Positions 1-8,981 of a stretch of 64,000 nt of DNA are shown in pieces; position 1 is the stretch's first letter, and each line of letters starts with the position of its first letter. A program made the translations under genes and the position numbers. Origin of the DNA: Sporosarcina koreensis (lineage in GTDB: Bacteria > Bacillota > Bacilli > Bacillales_A > Planococcaceae); assembly GCF_000826145.2 (NCBI RefSeq), contig NZ_LN651337.1:1437945-1501944 (forward strand), in the 5' to 3' direction. The notes under the pieces are model-generated. The model searched no databases. It saw only the letters and a program-made list of their open reading frames with translations, and was not told where the DNA came from.

Positions 1-33
1 GGCAGTCCCGCTGTAACCCGGACTGCCGTTTTT
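1..33 (+). terminator. Rho-independent terminator of a gene lying left of the window
   Basis: GGCAGTCC and GGACTGCC form an 8-bp stem followed by GTTTTTC. It would end a plus-strand gene that is not in the window. Confidence 0.8.
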
Positions 34-37
34 CTAT

Positions 38-144
38 GTATTGTGTCTGGATGCCGATAAATTCGGTGATGTGGCCGATACTTCGCGCCGGGTGTCCGAT
101 AACCACGCCGAACTGTCCGATACCCCGCATCAAGTGGCCGATAC
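38..144 (+). repeat. Family A array, locus 1 (forward, 5 units)
   Basis: CCGATA-type cores start at 53, 74, 95, 116 and 137, exactly 21 bp apart. The first belongs to the head (TTGTGTCTGGATGCCGATAAATTCGG). In this copy two later cores read GGCCGATA instead of GTCCGATA, so it is somewhat degenerate. It lies between a left-hand terminator and the terminator of the chemoreceptor gene, outside any plausible gene. Confidence 0.93.
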
Positions 145-162
145 GGACATCCGTCATACCAA

Positions 163-193
163 AGAGCCCGGCTGCCAGTCAGCAGCCGGGCTC
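163..193 (-). terminator. Terminator of the chemoreceptor gene
   Basis: AGAGCCCGGCTGC pairs with GCAGCCGGGCTCT across a 5-base loop; read on the minus strand it ends in TTTGG, 14 bp past the stop codon of the chemoreceptor gene. Confidence 0.85.
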
Positions 194-206
194 TCTATTC
201 AGCAAA

Positions 207-1901
207 TCACAATTTAAACGCGCGTACCAGGCCGTTCAAGTCCTCTGCCAGCTGGGCCAGCTGCGCCGAACTGCCTGCGACTTCTTCCATGGAGCTGCTC
301 GTCTGCTGGGACGCAGCGGATGTCTCCTGCACACCCGCGGCCGACTGCTCGGAGATGGCCGCAATCTCTTCAATCGACTCGCTCATCTCTTCACTGCCCG
401 CTGTGATATCCTCCAGGTTCTTTGAAATGGTGCCGATATCATCCGCCATCATTTCCACTGCCTGGCGGATCTCTTCGAACGTCGCCTGTGTCGACTTCAG
501 CTGCGCTGTGCCCTTCTCGACTTCTTCATATCCCGTTTCCAGGGAGCCGGCGACACTGCCGGATTCCTGCTGGATCGTTCCGACGATACCTGTAATATCC
601 GTCACGGACACCGCGACCTGCTCGGCCAGTTTCCTCACTTCCTCCGCAACGACGGCGAACCCTTTGCCGCGCTCGCCTGCACGCGCTGCTTCGATCGCCG
701 CGTTCAGTGCCAGCAGATTCGTCTGATCCGCGATATCCTTGATGACGACAACAAGTTTCGAAATTTCCTGCGACTGGGCATCCAGTCCTTTGATCTTGCT
801 GACAGCGTCCTGGACAATTGCATCGATCCGCTCCATCTGTTCGGAAGACGCCTTCATAAGATCCGACCCGGTTCCCGTTTTCGCAAGTACCGATTCGGAA
901 GCTTCCCGGACCGCTTCACCGCGAGTATTCGCATCTTCCACGCGCTCCGCAAACCGCTCCATCACCATCGCCAGATCCGTGGCCGTATTCGCTTCACTTT
1001 CGATGCCTGACGTCAGTTCCTGCATGGTCACTGCAATCTGCCGGGACGCCGCATTGACTTCATTCGACGACTGCGTCAGCTCCTCGCTGTGTGCCGAGAC
1101 CGACGATGAGACGCCGTCGATATCATTCAGCATGCTGCGTGTGCGGCTGCTCATCTCATTTGTGGCTGCAGCCAGCTGGCCGACTTCATCACGTGTCCTG
1201 ACTTCGAGCGGTTCCTGGCTCAGATCGCCATCCGCAATCTGACCCATCCGTTCCATGACGCGGCGGATCGGATTGGTGATGATCCGGCCAGTCACCAATG
1301 CAGCACCAATACTCACAATCAGAACCGCCAGAAGGACTGCGGATATCCAAGTGAGCGTCTGTTTCCCGCTCGAAATGATCTCCTCACCGTGCTGTTCAGT
1401 CAGCTTTTCACGGTTATTTGCAATTTCATGGTACTCCCCGATCAGTTTGTTCCCTTCCGTCGACAGTGCATCCAGATTCTTCGCTGCCCGCTCCGGACGG
1501 TTCTGATCATACATATCGATCACATCCGTTGTCAGCTGCTTCCGCCAGCTGATCATCCGATCCACCAAGTCGCCGAACTCCCCGGATGCCCCCAGTTTTT
1601 CCGACTGGGCCTGCAAAGCTTTCCCTTCCTCTGTCAGTTCGAGAAATTCCTTCTTATACTTTTCATCTCCGAATAATATGTATGCACGCACTGCAGACAG
1701 CCGGCCGGACATTGTATTGGCGAGTTTGAGATCCGTCGCCATCAGCCGGGTGTCCTGCTCGACAATCTCCTTCGTCATCTTGTTCACCGAGTTGACCGAG
1801 AACACCGTATAGACTCCCATTCCCAGCACCATCAGCAATACTATGCCAAATGCAGTAAGCAACCGGCCTTTGAGACTTTTGAACCCTTTGAATCGTTTCA
1901 T
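207..1901 (-). CDS. Methyl-accepting chemotaxis protein
   Basis: A 564-residue transmembrane chemoreceptor that would signal ligand or stress state to CheA/CheW at the cell pole. A short basic N-terminus leads into membrane segment 1 (about residues 14-36). A roughly 150-residue extracytoplasmic region of four-helix-bundle type follows, then membrane segment 2 (about 187-207), a HAMP linker and the long cytoplasmic coiled coil. The conserved hairpin tip is plain ([19 protein letters not shown], then [13 protein letters not shown]). The ATG is preceded by AGAAGGGG at good spacing. It is monocistronic, with its own promoter and terminator. There is no C-terminal CheR-tethering pentapeptide. The ligand cannot be told from sequence. 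Confidence 0.95.
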   Translation of the reverse strand: MKRFKGFKSLKGRLLTAFGIVLLMVLGMGVYTVFSVNSVNKMTKEIVEQDTRLMATDLKLANTMSGRLSAVRAYILFGDEKYKKEFLELTEEGKALQAQSEKLGASGEFGDLVDRMISWRKQLTTDVIDMYDQNRPERAAKNLDALSTEGNKLIGEYHEIANNREKLTEQHGEEIISSGKQTLTWISAVLLAVLIVSIGAALVTGRIITNPIRRVMERMGQIADGDLSQEPLEVRTRDEVGQLAAATNEMSSRTRSMLNDIDGVSSSVSAHSEELTQSSNEVNAASRQIAVTMQELTSGIESEANTATDLAMVMERFAERVEDANTRGEAVREASESVLAKTGTGSDLMKASSEQMERIDAIVQDAVSKIKGLDAQSQEISKLVVVIKDIADQTNLLALNAAIEAARAGERGKGFAVVAEEVRKLAEQVAVSVTDITGIVGTIQQESGSVAGSLETGYEEVEKGTAQLKSTQATFEEIRQAVEMMADDIGTISKNLEDITAGSEEMSESIEEIAAISEQSAAGVQETSAASQQTSSSMEEVAGSSAQLAQLAEDLNGLVRAFKL

Positions 1902-1970
1902 GATATTCCCCTTCTTCTGCGTGACCTATATGGCCGCTTCTGTTTCGTTTCTATTTTGAACACAAAAGCT

Positions 1971-1999
1971 ATTATAGTTCCATGCGAGTCTAAAGTCAC
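1971..1999 (-). promoter_or_regulatory. SigA-type promoter of the chemoreceptor gene
   Basis: On the minus strand GTGACT (1994-1999) and TATAAT (1971-1976) are separated by exactly 17 bp and lie about 70 bp upstream of the start codon. The -10 is perfect and the -35 is weak. No TAAA-N15-GCCGATAA SigD promoter was seen, although chemotaxis genes often have one. Confidence 0.55.
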
Positions 2000-2120
2000 T
2001 AGTTTTTATATTTTTTAATGACTTTCTTCCCTGTCGTTCTATATAATGCCATAACATTACTACGTCAAACCTTTTAAATTTCATTATGACCATGCTGCAG
2101 ACTGCCGTAAAGGCCATCAC

Positions 2121-2253
2121 TGAATTGTGTGCGGATGCCGATAAATTCGGCGATGTGTCCGATACTTCGACCGATTTGTCCGATATATCCGGCGATACGT
2201 CCGATACTTCGACCGATATGTCCGATACCCGAGGCCAACTGTCCGATACTTCT
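2121..2253 (+). repeat. Family A array, locus 2 (forward, 6 units)
   Basis: Cores start at 2137 (head), 2158, 2179, 2200, 2221 and 2242, all 21 bp apart. The head is TGAATTGTG, then GGATGCCGATAAATTCGG. Two units share the variable half ACTTCGACCGAT. The locus lies between two divergently transcribed genes, so unlike most copies it is not in a 3' region. Confidence 0.95.
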
Positions 2254-2362
2254 CGAATCCCCCGCTGACCATGCAGCGCACGTCCACCCCTCCACGCCGG
2301 CCACCAGCTCCTGCGCATGCTACACTGAATTCACAAAATTCTTTGAAGGAGAGGATACAACT

Positions 2363-3280
2363 ATGAAAGCGTTTGTAAAACGAAGCGACGCGCCAGATGA
2401 TATCGCGCTTCAGGAGACGGAGATTCCTGCCATTTCAGAGGACGAATTGCTGGTTCGTGTCAAAGCGGTCGGCGTCGGCATCCACGATTCTTATTTCCTT
2501 CCGCAGGACATCCAGTATCCATATGCGATCGGCATCGAAGCGGCCGGAATTGTCGAGAAAGCAGGCAGTGCGGTGACTGAATACCAGCCCGGGGATCGCA
2601 TCGCGTTTGTCAGCATGATGCAGCCGAAGGGCGGTACATGGGCCGAGTACGCCGCTGTCCGGAAAGACTCTCTTATCATCCCGATTCCCGGACCTATGAG
2701 TTTTACAGAAGCGGCCGCTATCCCCGTCGCCGGCAACACGGTGCTCCGTGCATTGACGGCACTGCCGCTCGAAGCGGGTGATTCCGTCTTCATCGCAGGC
2801 GCTTCCGGCGCCATCGGAACATTCGCCATCCAGATCGCCAAAGCACGCGGCTGGAACGTGGCCGGTTCCGCCTCGCCGAAAAACCATGCGTATATGAAAT
2901 CACTCGGCGCGGACAAAACAGTCGATTACCGGGACCCGGCCTGGGCCGACCAAATCCGTGACTGGATGCCGGACGGAGTGGACGCGGCGATCGCCATTCA
3001 GCCGGGCACAGGAACCGACAGTATGCACATCGTAAAAGACGGCGGTACGGTCATCACCATCTCGGGCGACCGGTTCAAACCGGAACGCAGCATCCATGTT
3101 GCATTCGTGCCGCACAAAGCGGACGTCCGCAGCCAGCTGAAAAACTTGTTCGCATTCATCTCGGTTGGAAAGACACAGCTTGTCATCGAAGAAGTCTATC
3201 CATTCGACGAGGGACTGAAAGCACTCAGGAAAACGCAGACGCGTCATGCCCGGGGAAAACTCGTCCTCTCCCTGGATTGA
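2363..3280 (+). CDS. Zinc-independent alcohol dehydrogenase / quinone oxidoreductase (MDR superfamily)
   Basis: About 305 residues. It is an NAD(P)H-dependent MDR-family oxidoreductase of the quinone reductase (QOR) group, cytoplasmic, likely reducing quinones or enones. The N-terminal GroES-like domain contains GIEAAGIVEKAG and PGDRIAF. The cofactor-binding Rossmann motif AGASGAIGTFAIQIAKA is followed by the usual SLGADKTVDYRD block. The cysteines expected for zinc are absent. The open frame runs further upstream through the repeat array. I place the start at ATG 2363 because GAAGGAGAGG sits just before it and the protein then begins as family members do (MKAFVK). It is transcribed alone and substrate is unknown. 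Confidence 0.9.
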   Translation: MKAFVKRSDAPDDIALQETEIPAISEDELLVRVKAVGVGIHDSYFLPQDIQYPYAIGIEAAGIVEKAGSAVTEYQPGDRIAFVSMMQPKGGTWAEYAAVRKDSLIIPIPGPMSFTEAAAIPVAGNTVLRALTALPLEAGDSVFIAGASGAIGTFAIQIAKARGWNVAGSASPKNHAYMKSLGADKTVDYRDPAWADQIRDWMPDGVDAAIAIQPGTGTDSMHIVKDGGTVITISGDRFKPERSIHVAFVPHKADVRSQLKNLFAFISVGKTQLVIEEVYPFDEGLKALRKTQTRHARGKLVLSLD

Positions 3281-3326
3281 CACGGCTGGGAATACCCGCT
3301 CATCCACTTCAGCATTTTGCCAGCAC

Positions 3327-3362
3327 CGCATGGAAACGGGTCCCCCCTTCCATGCGGTGTTC
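3327..3362 (+). terminator. Probable terminator after the MDR oxidoreductase
   Basis: CCGCATGGAA and TTCCATGCGG form a 10-bp stem, followed by the weak T-rich tail TGTTCTC. Confidence 0.55.
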
Positions 3363-3526
3363 TCACCCTCCTGAACTTTCTCTGTTGAATGCGAATACAA
3401 TCGCAAAATAAGGGTATAACATAATGGCGGCTTGCTGAATAGTCTGCAAGCCTGATAAATTCGAAATACAGGAAGACAGACAGGCTGTGCCGTCTGTCCT
3501 TTTATCATGAGGAGGGTGCGAACAAG

Positions 3527-4384
3527 ATGGCAGACGAGAAACAGACTCCCGATAAAGAGCCGCAAAGTTCACCGATGAGCCGTCGGACGTTCCTGAAGAA
3601 CAGCGGCATGGTCGCCGGCGGAGTCGTCGGCGGTTCCCTGCTCGGCGGTTTGTTCATCAACGACCGCAAAAACGAGAAGGAGAAAAAAGAGGATAAGACC
3701 GAAACGACGACCTCGTTCCAGGAAGCCCGCATATTTTTCACAAGGGAAGAAGACTTCAAGGCACTGGAAGCTGCAACCGAATGTATTTTCCCTGAAGATC
3801 ATCACGGTCCCGGGGCAATCGGACTTGGTGTCCCTTTCTTCATCGACAAACAGCTCGCAGGCGATTGGGGCATAAACGCCCGGGATTACCGGAAAGGCCC
3901 GTTCAAAGTATATGAAACCGGCCAGCTGGATCCGGATGCCTCTACGGAAGCCGCCAATCCGAAACCGGTCGGCGCAAGCAGCCAGGGAGAAGACCCGGCC
4001 GATTCCCATCTGCAGGATCAGTCCATCTTGACCCGGCGCGAAATCTTTACATACGGCCTCCGCGCACTCAACAGCAACAGCCAGGACCAATTCAAAAAGC
4101 CTTACTACGAGTTGGAGGAAGAGCAGCAGATCGATCTGCTGCACAAGTTCGAAGACGGCAAAGCGAAGATGAAAGGCGTTCCGTCCTCCGTCTTCTTCGC
4201 ACTCTTGCACCAGGCGACATTGGAAGGCGCTTACTCCGATCCGATCTATGGCGGCAACAAAAACATGGAAGGCTGGAAGATGCGCAATTACCCAGGCGCG
4301 TACCCTGCCTATATGGGTGCTATTGAGAAAGATGAATTTGCGAAACTGAAGCCGGTCGCATTGAAAGACACCCAGCAGCATTAA
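3527..4384 (+). CDS. Gluconate 2-dehydrogenase subunit 3 family protein (Tat-exported small subunit)
   Basis: A 285-residue protein of the gluconate/glucose dehydrogenase gamma-subunit family. Near residues 19-45 it carries a twin-arginine signal (SRRTFLKNSG followed by a Gly/Val-rich hydrophobic stretch). In known FAD-dependent sugar dehydrogenases this subunit carries the folded flavoprotein partner through the Tat system. That is the likely role here, because the GMC flavoprotein starts 21 bp downstream. AGGAGGG precedes the ATG. A Lys/Glu-rich linker follows the signal, as expected for an exported anchor. The cytochrome c subunit of the classic three-subunit complex is not encoded nearby. 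Confidence 0.88.
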   Translation: MADEKQTPDKEPQSSPMSRRTFLKNSGMVAGGVVGGSLLGGLFINDRKNEKEKKEDKTETTTSFQEARIFFTREEDFKALEAATECIFPEDHHGPGAIGLGVPFFIDKQLAGDWGINARDYRKGPFKVYETGQLDPDASTEAANPKPVGASSQGEDPADSHLQDQSILTRREIFTYGLRALNSNSQDQFKKPYYELEEEQQIDLLHKFEDGKAKMKGVPSSVFFALLHQATLEGAYSDPIYGGNKNMEGWKMRNYPGAYPAYMGAIEKDEFAKLKPVALKDTQQH

Positions 4385-4405
4385 ACGACACAGGAGGAAT
4401 GCACC

Positions 4406-6157
4406 TTGGCGAAAAAACTGAAAAAAGTGGACGTGGCAATCATAGGCAGCGGGTGGGCAGGCGGCATCATCGGTGCTGAACTCTCCAAAAAAGGTTACAA
4501 GGTGGTGGCCCTCGAACGTGGCGAGGACCGGGAAGTCGCAGATTTCAAAGGCGAGAAAGACGAACTGCGCTACTCCCAGCGCTATGCCCTCATGCAGGAC
4601 TTGTCAAAAGACACGATGACCTCCCGGGCAACGAAGGATGAAGAAGCCCTGCCTGTCCGGACGAATAAAAACGCAATACTCGGCACCGACAAAGGCGGTT
4701 CTGGCGTCCATTGGAATGGCGTCAACTTCCGGTACCGCCCGTATGACTTCGAAATCCGCTCGAAAACGATCGAGCGGTACGGCGAATCCAAGATTCCCGA
4801 GGGGATGACCATCCAGGACTGGGGCCTGACCTATGATGATCTGGAACCATACTATGACAAATATGAAAAGACAGCAGGCATTTCCGGGGAACCGAACCCG
4901 ATCGGTCCGAAACGTTCGGATGATTACCCGAATGTCCCGTCCCTTGAAACGCCGTCCATCCGGCTGTTCAAGGATGCATCGGAAAAACTGGGCTATCATC
5001 CATACCAGCTGCCGACCGCAAACGTGACAGAGCAGTATACGAACCCAGACGGCGAAACGATCAACGCCTGTGTCTACTGTGCATTTTGTGAAACCTACGG
5101 CTGCCATTTCGGTGCGAAAGCCGATCCGATCATCACTGTCCTGAAGACAGCCCAGAAGACCGGCAACTATGAGCTCCGCTACAACGCATATGCTCACCGC
5201 ATCCTGCACCAGAATGGCAAAGCGACGGGGGTCCTGTACACCGACACCCTGACCGGCCAGGAATACGAACAGCCGGCGGATGTCGTCGTCGCTGCAGGAT
5301 TCATCTTCTCCAACACCCGCCTCATGCTTTTGTCAAAGATCGGGACACCATATAACCCGAAGACCCGCGAAGGGATCATCGGCAAAAATTTCACAGGCCA
5401 CTTCAGCAACATCAACTATCTCGGTGCACGGGGCTTCTTCGAGAAGAAGGAGTTCAACACCTTCATGGGGGCGGGCGCACTCGGTGCCACGTTCGACGAT
5501 TTCGCTGCTGATGATCTCGACCACACCGATCTCGATTTCCTGCATGGCTTTGAAGTGCAGCATCAGGTGTCGGGTCTGCGGCCGATCGAAAACAACTTCG
5601 TCCCGTCGGGCACCCCTTCGTGGGGCAAGGAGTTCAAGGACAAGTCGATCCATTATGCCAATCGTCATCTATACGTCAATGCATTGACCGGCACGATGCC
5701 GTGGGATCACAACTACATGGATCTCGATCCGACATACACCGATTTCCGCGGCGATCCGCTTCTTCGTGTGACGAACAAATACACCGACCAGGATAAAAAC
5801 CTGATGCGCTATGCCATCGATGTATGCACGAAAATCATGAAAGAGATGGGTGCGGACACGGTGGAACCTGACAAAGTGGAAGATGATACGGAGTTCAACA
5901 ACTCCTACACGACCGGTCACTTTGCGGGAGGCGTCATCATGGGGGATGACCCGGCCACCTCCGCACTCAACAGCTATCAGCAGATGTGGGAGATGGACAA
6001 TCTGTTCGTCGCCGGCGCCTCCTCTTTCCCGCATTTCGGCAACTACAATCCGACTGAAACCGTCGGGGCGCTCGCCTACCGGACAGCAGACGGCATCGAC
6101 CGGTATCTGAAGGAAGGCGGCCTCCTCGTCCAGGCGGAACAGACTGCCCTTTCCTGA
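4406..6157 (+). CDS. GMC-family FAD-dependent dehydrogenase (gluconate/sugar dehydrogenase large subunit)
   Basis: A 583-residue flavoprotein that oxidises a sugar, sugar acid or alcohol. The FAD-binding Rossmann motif is GSGWAGGIIGAELSKKG near residue 14, and the C-terminal GMC signature HFGNYNPTETVGALAYR holds the active-site region. About residues 222-232 hold a cysteine cluster (CVYCAFCETYGC). In bacterial FAD glucose dehydrogenases a similarly placed cluster binds a 3Fe-4S centre that passes electrons on; that role is inferred here. The start is TTG 4406, with AGGAGG 8 bp upstream. It has no signal of its own and probably crosses the membrane with the Tat-bearing small subunit just upstream. 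Substrate is unknown. Confidence 0.9.
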   Translation: MAKKLKKVDVAIIGSGWAGGIIGAELSKKGYKVVALERGEDREVADFKGEKDELRYSQRYALMQDLSKDTMTSRATKDEEALPVRTNKNAILGTDKGGSGVHWNGVNFRYRPYDFEIRSKTIERYGESKIPEGMTIQDWGLTYDDLEPYYDKYEKTAGISGEPNPIGPKRSDDYPNVPSLETPSIRLFKDASEKLGYHPYQLPTANVTEQYTNPDGETINACVYCAFCETYGCHFGAKADPIITVLKTAQKTGNYELRYNAYAHRILHQNGKATGVLYTDTLTGQEYEQPADVVVAAGFIFSNTRLMLLSKIGTPYNPKTREGIIGKNFTGHFSNINYLGARGFFEKKEFNTFMGAGALGATFDDFAADDLDHTDLDFLHGFEVQHQVSGLRPIENNFVPSGTPSWGKEFKDKSIHYANRHLYVNALTGTMPWDHNYMDLDPTYTDFRGDPLLRVTNKYTDQDKNLMRYAIDVCTKIMKEMGADTVEPDKVEDDTEFNNSYTTGHFAGGVIMGDDPATSALNSYQQMWEMDNLFVAGASSFPHFGNYNPTETVGALAYRTADGIDRYLKEGGLLVQAEQTALS

Positions 6158-6181
6158 TCAGCTCTTTTGCACAAACCATCA

Positions 6182-6213
6182 GGCGGCTCATCCATCCGAT
6201 GAGCCGTCTTTTT
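6182..6213 (+). terminator. Terminator of the small subunit-GMC operon
   Basis: CGGCTCAT and ATGAGCCG with a 7-base loop, followed by TCTTTTT. Confidence 0.85.
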
Positions 6214-6301
6214 CCGTGTTCCACAGGGAGTGCCGGATGTTTAACTCCGCGATAGAAAGGTAGGTAATAAATAGGAAACTTTATCATCAGGAGGTTATAG
6301 C

Positions 6302-7786
6302 ATGAGTCACATCCAAGGTACCCAGCATTCATTCTGGAAGACGACAGGAGGCGGGGTCAGTTACCCGAAACTGGCAGAGGATATCGAAGTGGATACAGCT
6401 GTCATCGGCGGCGGGATCTCCGGAGTCCTCGCTGCCTACTGTCTCGCCAAAGCCGGACAATCGGTGGCGCTTGTGGAAGCGCGTGAATTCGGAGCAGGCA
6501 GCACAGGCGGCACGACTGCCAAACTGTCCGCCCAGCATCAGCTGATCTATCACGAAATGATCGGACGCGACGGAGCGGATACTGCAAAACAATACTATGA
6601 AGCAAACGAAGACGGACTCGGCTTCATCCGATCCGTCGTCAAAGAACATTCGATCGACTGCGATTTCTCGGATATGGATTCCTATGTCTTTTCGCAGGAC
6701 GGCAGCCATTCCGACAGCTTGCGGAACGAAGCGGACGCCTACAGACAGATCGGGGCGGACGGCGGACTTACCGATTCGATCCCTCTCGATTTCAACGTCG
6801 CCTCGGCACTCGTCCTGCGGGATCAGGCGGAATTCCATCCGGTCAGATTCCTGCACGGTGTCCTGAAAGAGATCCATAAGTTGGGCGGCAGGATCTATCA
6901 GCATACCCGCTATATGGACAAGGCGTATCATAGCGATCATCTGACGCTGACAACTGATACACCGTATACGATCACATGCAAACAGGCGGTTCTCGCCACC
7001 TTGTTCCCTGTCGAAGATCCGCACTCGTTCTATTCCAACACCCTGAAACCGATGACATCCCATCTGACCGCTTTCAAAAGCGATAAAGCCTTCGACAAAG
7101 GGATGTACATCAGCGACGATGATCCGAAGCGGACGTTCCGCGGCGCGCATGACGGAGACCAGCCGATCCTCATCGTCGGCGGTGACACGCATCCGACCGG
7201 CAATGATACGTCCACCATCGATCATTACGAATCGATCCGGGAATTCGCGAAAGCCGAATTCGGTCTCACCGAGATGCTCGCCTACTGGTCGGAGCACGAC
7301 CTGATGACCCCCGACCGCCGTCCCTTCATCGGACCGATCGAAGAGGGCGATGACAAAATGTATGTCATGACAGGCTACAGCAAATGGGGGCTGGCCATTT
7401 CAGGCACCGCTGCACAGCTCATCACGGATCTGATCACCGGTCAGCCAAACAAATACAAAGAGCTGCTGAGTCCGCAGCGCAGACAGCCTGATGAGGAACA
7501 GGAAAAGACGGACAGCGAACCCTCCCTTTCCGAACTGGCAGACCGTCTGCACAACGGACAGGCGAAGAAGTTCAAACAGGATGGCGAGCCGGCAGGCATG
7601 TACAAAGACCATAACAGCACCATCCATTATGTCGACTTATCCTGTACGCACCTCGGCTGTGAAGTGTCCTGGAACGACGGCGATGAAACGTGGGATCGCC
7701 CATGTCACGGATCCGTCTTCAAAGGGTCCGGCGAAGTCATTGCCGGCCCCGCAAAAGAACCGCTGAAAGGGATCAACCCTTTCTGA
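6302..7786 (+). CDS. FAD-dependent oxidoreductase with C-terminal Rieske domain (one Rieske ligand replaced)
   Basis: A 494-residue two-domain protein. An N-terminal DAO-type flavoprotein (dinucleotide motif VIGGGISGVLAAYCLAKAG) covers about residues 25-380. A C-terminal Rieske domain covers about 410-494. Rieske box I is intact (C448-T-H450-L-G-C453). Box II should read C-P-C-H but reads R466-P-C468-H469, because the codon at 7697-7699 is CGC where TGC is expected. Family knowledge says that first cysteine binds iron, so the 2Fe-2S cluster may not form normally. The frame is otherwise open and the protein ends where relatives do. AGGAGG lies before ATG 6302. It is transcribed alone, beside other oxidative or stress genes. 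Substrate is unknown. Confidence 0.9.
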   Translation: MSHIQGTQHSFWKTTGGGVSYPKLAEDIEVDTAVIGGGISGVLAAYCLAKAGQSVALVEAREFGAGSTGGTTAKLSAQHQLIYHEMIGRDGADTAKQYYEANEDGLGFIRSVVKEHSIDCDFSDMDSYVFSQDGSHSDSLRNEADAYRQIGADGGLTDSIPLDFNVASALVLRDQAEFHPVRFLHGVLKEIHKLGGRIYQHTRYMDKAYHSDHLTLTTDTPYTITCKQAVLATLFPVEDPHSFYSNTLKPMTSHLTAFKSDKAFDKGMYISDDDPKRTFRGAHDGDQPILIVGGDTHPTGNDTSTIDHYESIREFAKAEFGLTEMLAYWSEHDLMTPDRRPFIGPIEEGDDKMYVMTGYSKWGLAISGTAAQLITDLITGQPNKYKELLSPQRRQPDEEQEKTDSEPSLSELADRLHNGQAKKFKQDGEPAGMYKDHNSTIHYVDLSCTHLGCEVSWNDGDETWDRPCHGSVFKGSGEVIAGPAKEPLKGINPF

Positions 7787-7818
7787 TATGGAGAAACCAG
7801 ACATACATTCAAAAGAAA

Positions 7819-7856
7819 GGCCGCACGTAGTCCATGCCTGGATTACGTGCGGCTTT
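7819..7856 (+). terminator. Terminator of the FAD-Rieske gene
   Basis: GCCGCACGTA...TACGTGCGGC stem followed by TTTT. Confidence 0.85.
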
Positions 7857-7949
7857 TCAGCGATTCGGATGGAACTCTCGAACACTCCTTTTTTACCTGC
7901 AAACAAAAACTATCTGCCCGGGAGAGGACAGATAGTCGGATTGAGATGA

Positions 7950-8290
7950 TCATTCAAATTTTACGTTCGGCCGCTTGTCGCTGTGCAGAGCGTTCTTGAT
8001 GAAATCATCACTTAGCGGCAAGTGCTCTTTCAGCAGTTCCGGTGGTGTCTGGGACATCCACTGGTTCAATGAAACGTCCACGAAGTGATCGCTGCGGAAC
8101 ATTTCAAGGAACACAAGCGGCGTATCACCGGTGTTCTGGATGTAATGCCCCATCGCAAATGGTACATAGCCGACATCTCCGGCCTGATAATCATAGGTCC
8201 GTGATTTACCGCCTGAAGCGAATACGGTCATACGGCCCTGGCCTTCGAGATAATATTGCCATTCGTCCTCATTCGGGTGTCGTATCCCCC
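7950..8290 (-). pseudogene. Oxalate decarboxylase, C-terminal remnant
   Basis: About 110 residues closely resemble the end of OxdC-type bicupin oxalate decarboxylases, with family blocks such as DEWQYYLEGQGRMTVF, AGDVGYVPFAMGHYIQNTGD and SLNQWMSQTPPELL. A full enzyme is near 380 residues, so only part of the second cupin is left and no manganese site can be complete. Homology stops near 8285. From there the minus strand runs through about 45 bp of unrelated sequence into a permease remnant. No ribosome binding site serves the first in-frame ATG, so this is a decayed gene end rather than a small cupin protein. Confidence 0.82.
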
Positions 8291-8329
8291 TTGTTGGCAT
8301 AGCCATTCTCCGGAGGTCCGAGAGCGGGG

Positions 8330-8785
8330 TCTAAGCGTGAAACCGAAAAGCAGCATGAAAACACCCATGACGCCCGGTTTAAAGAGCTTGCAAAGTTTCG
8401 GCCCCAGACCGAGCAGACCGATACCAGCAGTCAAAACAGCGGAAATAAGGAATTCTACCGTCAGACTGCCGCCAAGTTCCCCCATTGACAGGCCTTGCGA
8501 ACTCGCCAGGCTGACAATGGACAACACCATTCCCCACCAGAGACCTGACTGGCCCTCGAGGATCGCTCGTTTATGTCCGAAAAACGCCTGCGCCAGACAA
8601 GCCATCCCCGTCACGACAAACGAAAGCTGGAGGGTGGTGAAGATACTGTCCTGATGCAGATTGAAAGCTTTCCCGACGGTCAGCGGAATGATCACGATGT
8701 TTGCGAAGATGAAAAAGAACCATTCCACCCCCGCAACCCAGTCCGCCGGCTTCTTCAAGGTATGTAGGTCTTTTTTAATATCCAT
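8330..8785 (-). pseudogene. Xanthine/uracil-type permease (NCS2), N-terminal remnant
   Basis: From the ATG at 8785 (AGAAGG upstream) about 150 residues read as the first membrane helices of an NCS2 or related solute permease (VEWFFFIFANIVIIPLTVG, LQLSFVVTGMACLAQAFFGHKRAILEGQSGLWW, then two more hydrophobic segments). NCS2 proteins have about 430-460 residues and 14 helices. Here the family-like part stops after LLFGFTL near 8330 and the frame runs on into unrelated residues over the oxalate decarboxylase remnant. A deletion joining two neighbouring genes of the same direction explains both remnants. The start signals remain intact, so a truncated peptide may still be made. Confidence 0.75.
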
Positions 8786-8981
8786 CTGACGACCTTCTAA
8801 TTTAATATTTTCCAGTACTATCGCCCATTCCCTGTCATATTCCATTTAAACACGGAGTTATGCCGCACGGATCCTCACTCCGTCTGCTGACCTGGCAATA
8901 AATTTGAAATAAGAAATGTATGACTATCCCCTTCACCTCCCGCATACACTCTGGCAACCATCCGAATTAGGAGTGATCGTC

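Noticed and set aside
2121..2160. SigD promoter in the array head (GCCGATAA resembles a SigD/FliA -10)
   Set aside because: The matching TAAA element 15 bp upstream is missing in the heads; the similarity is confined to one hexamer-like stretch present in every copy, including far from motility genes.
6236..6275. SigB promoter before the FAD-Rieske gene (GTTTAA present)
   Set aside because: A -35-like GTTTAA is there, but the following GGTAGGTAAT does not match GGGWAW at the proper spacing.
8916..8981. Upstream extension of the zinc-ribbon gene
   Set aside because: The frame is open to 8916, but the Shine-Dalgarno sequence and the position of the zinc ribbon support TTG 8982.
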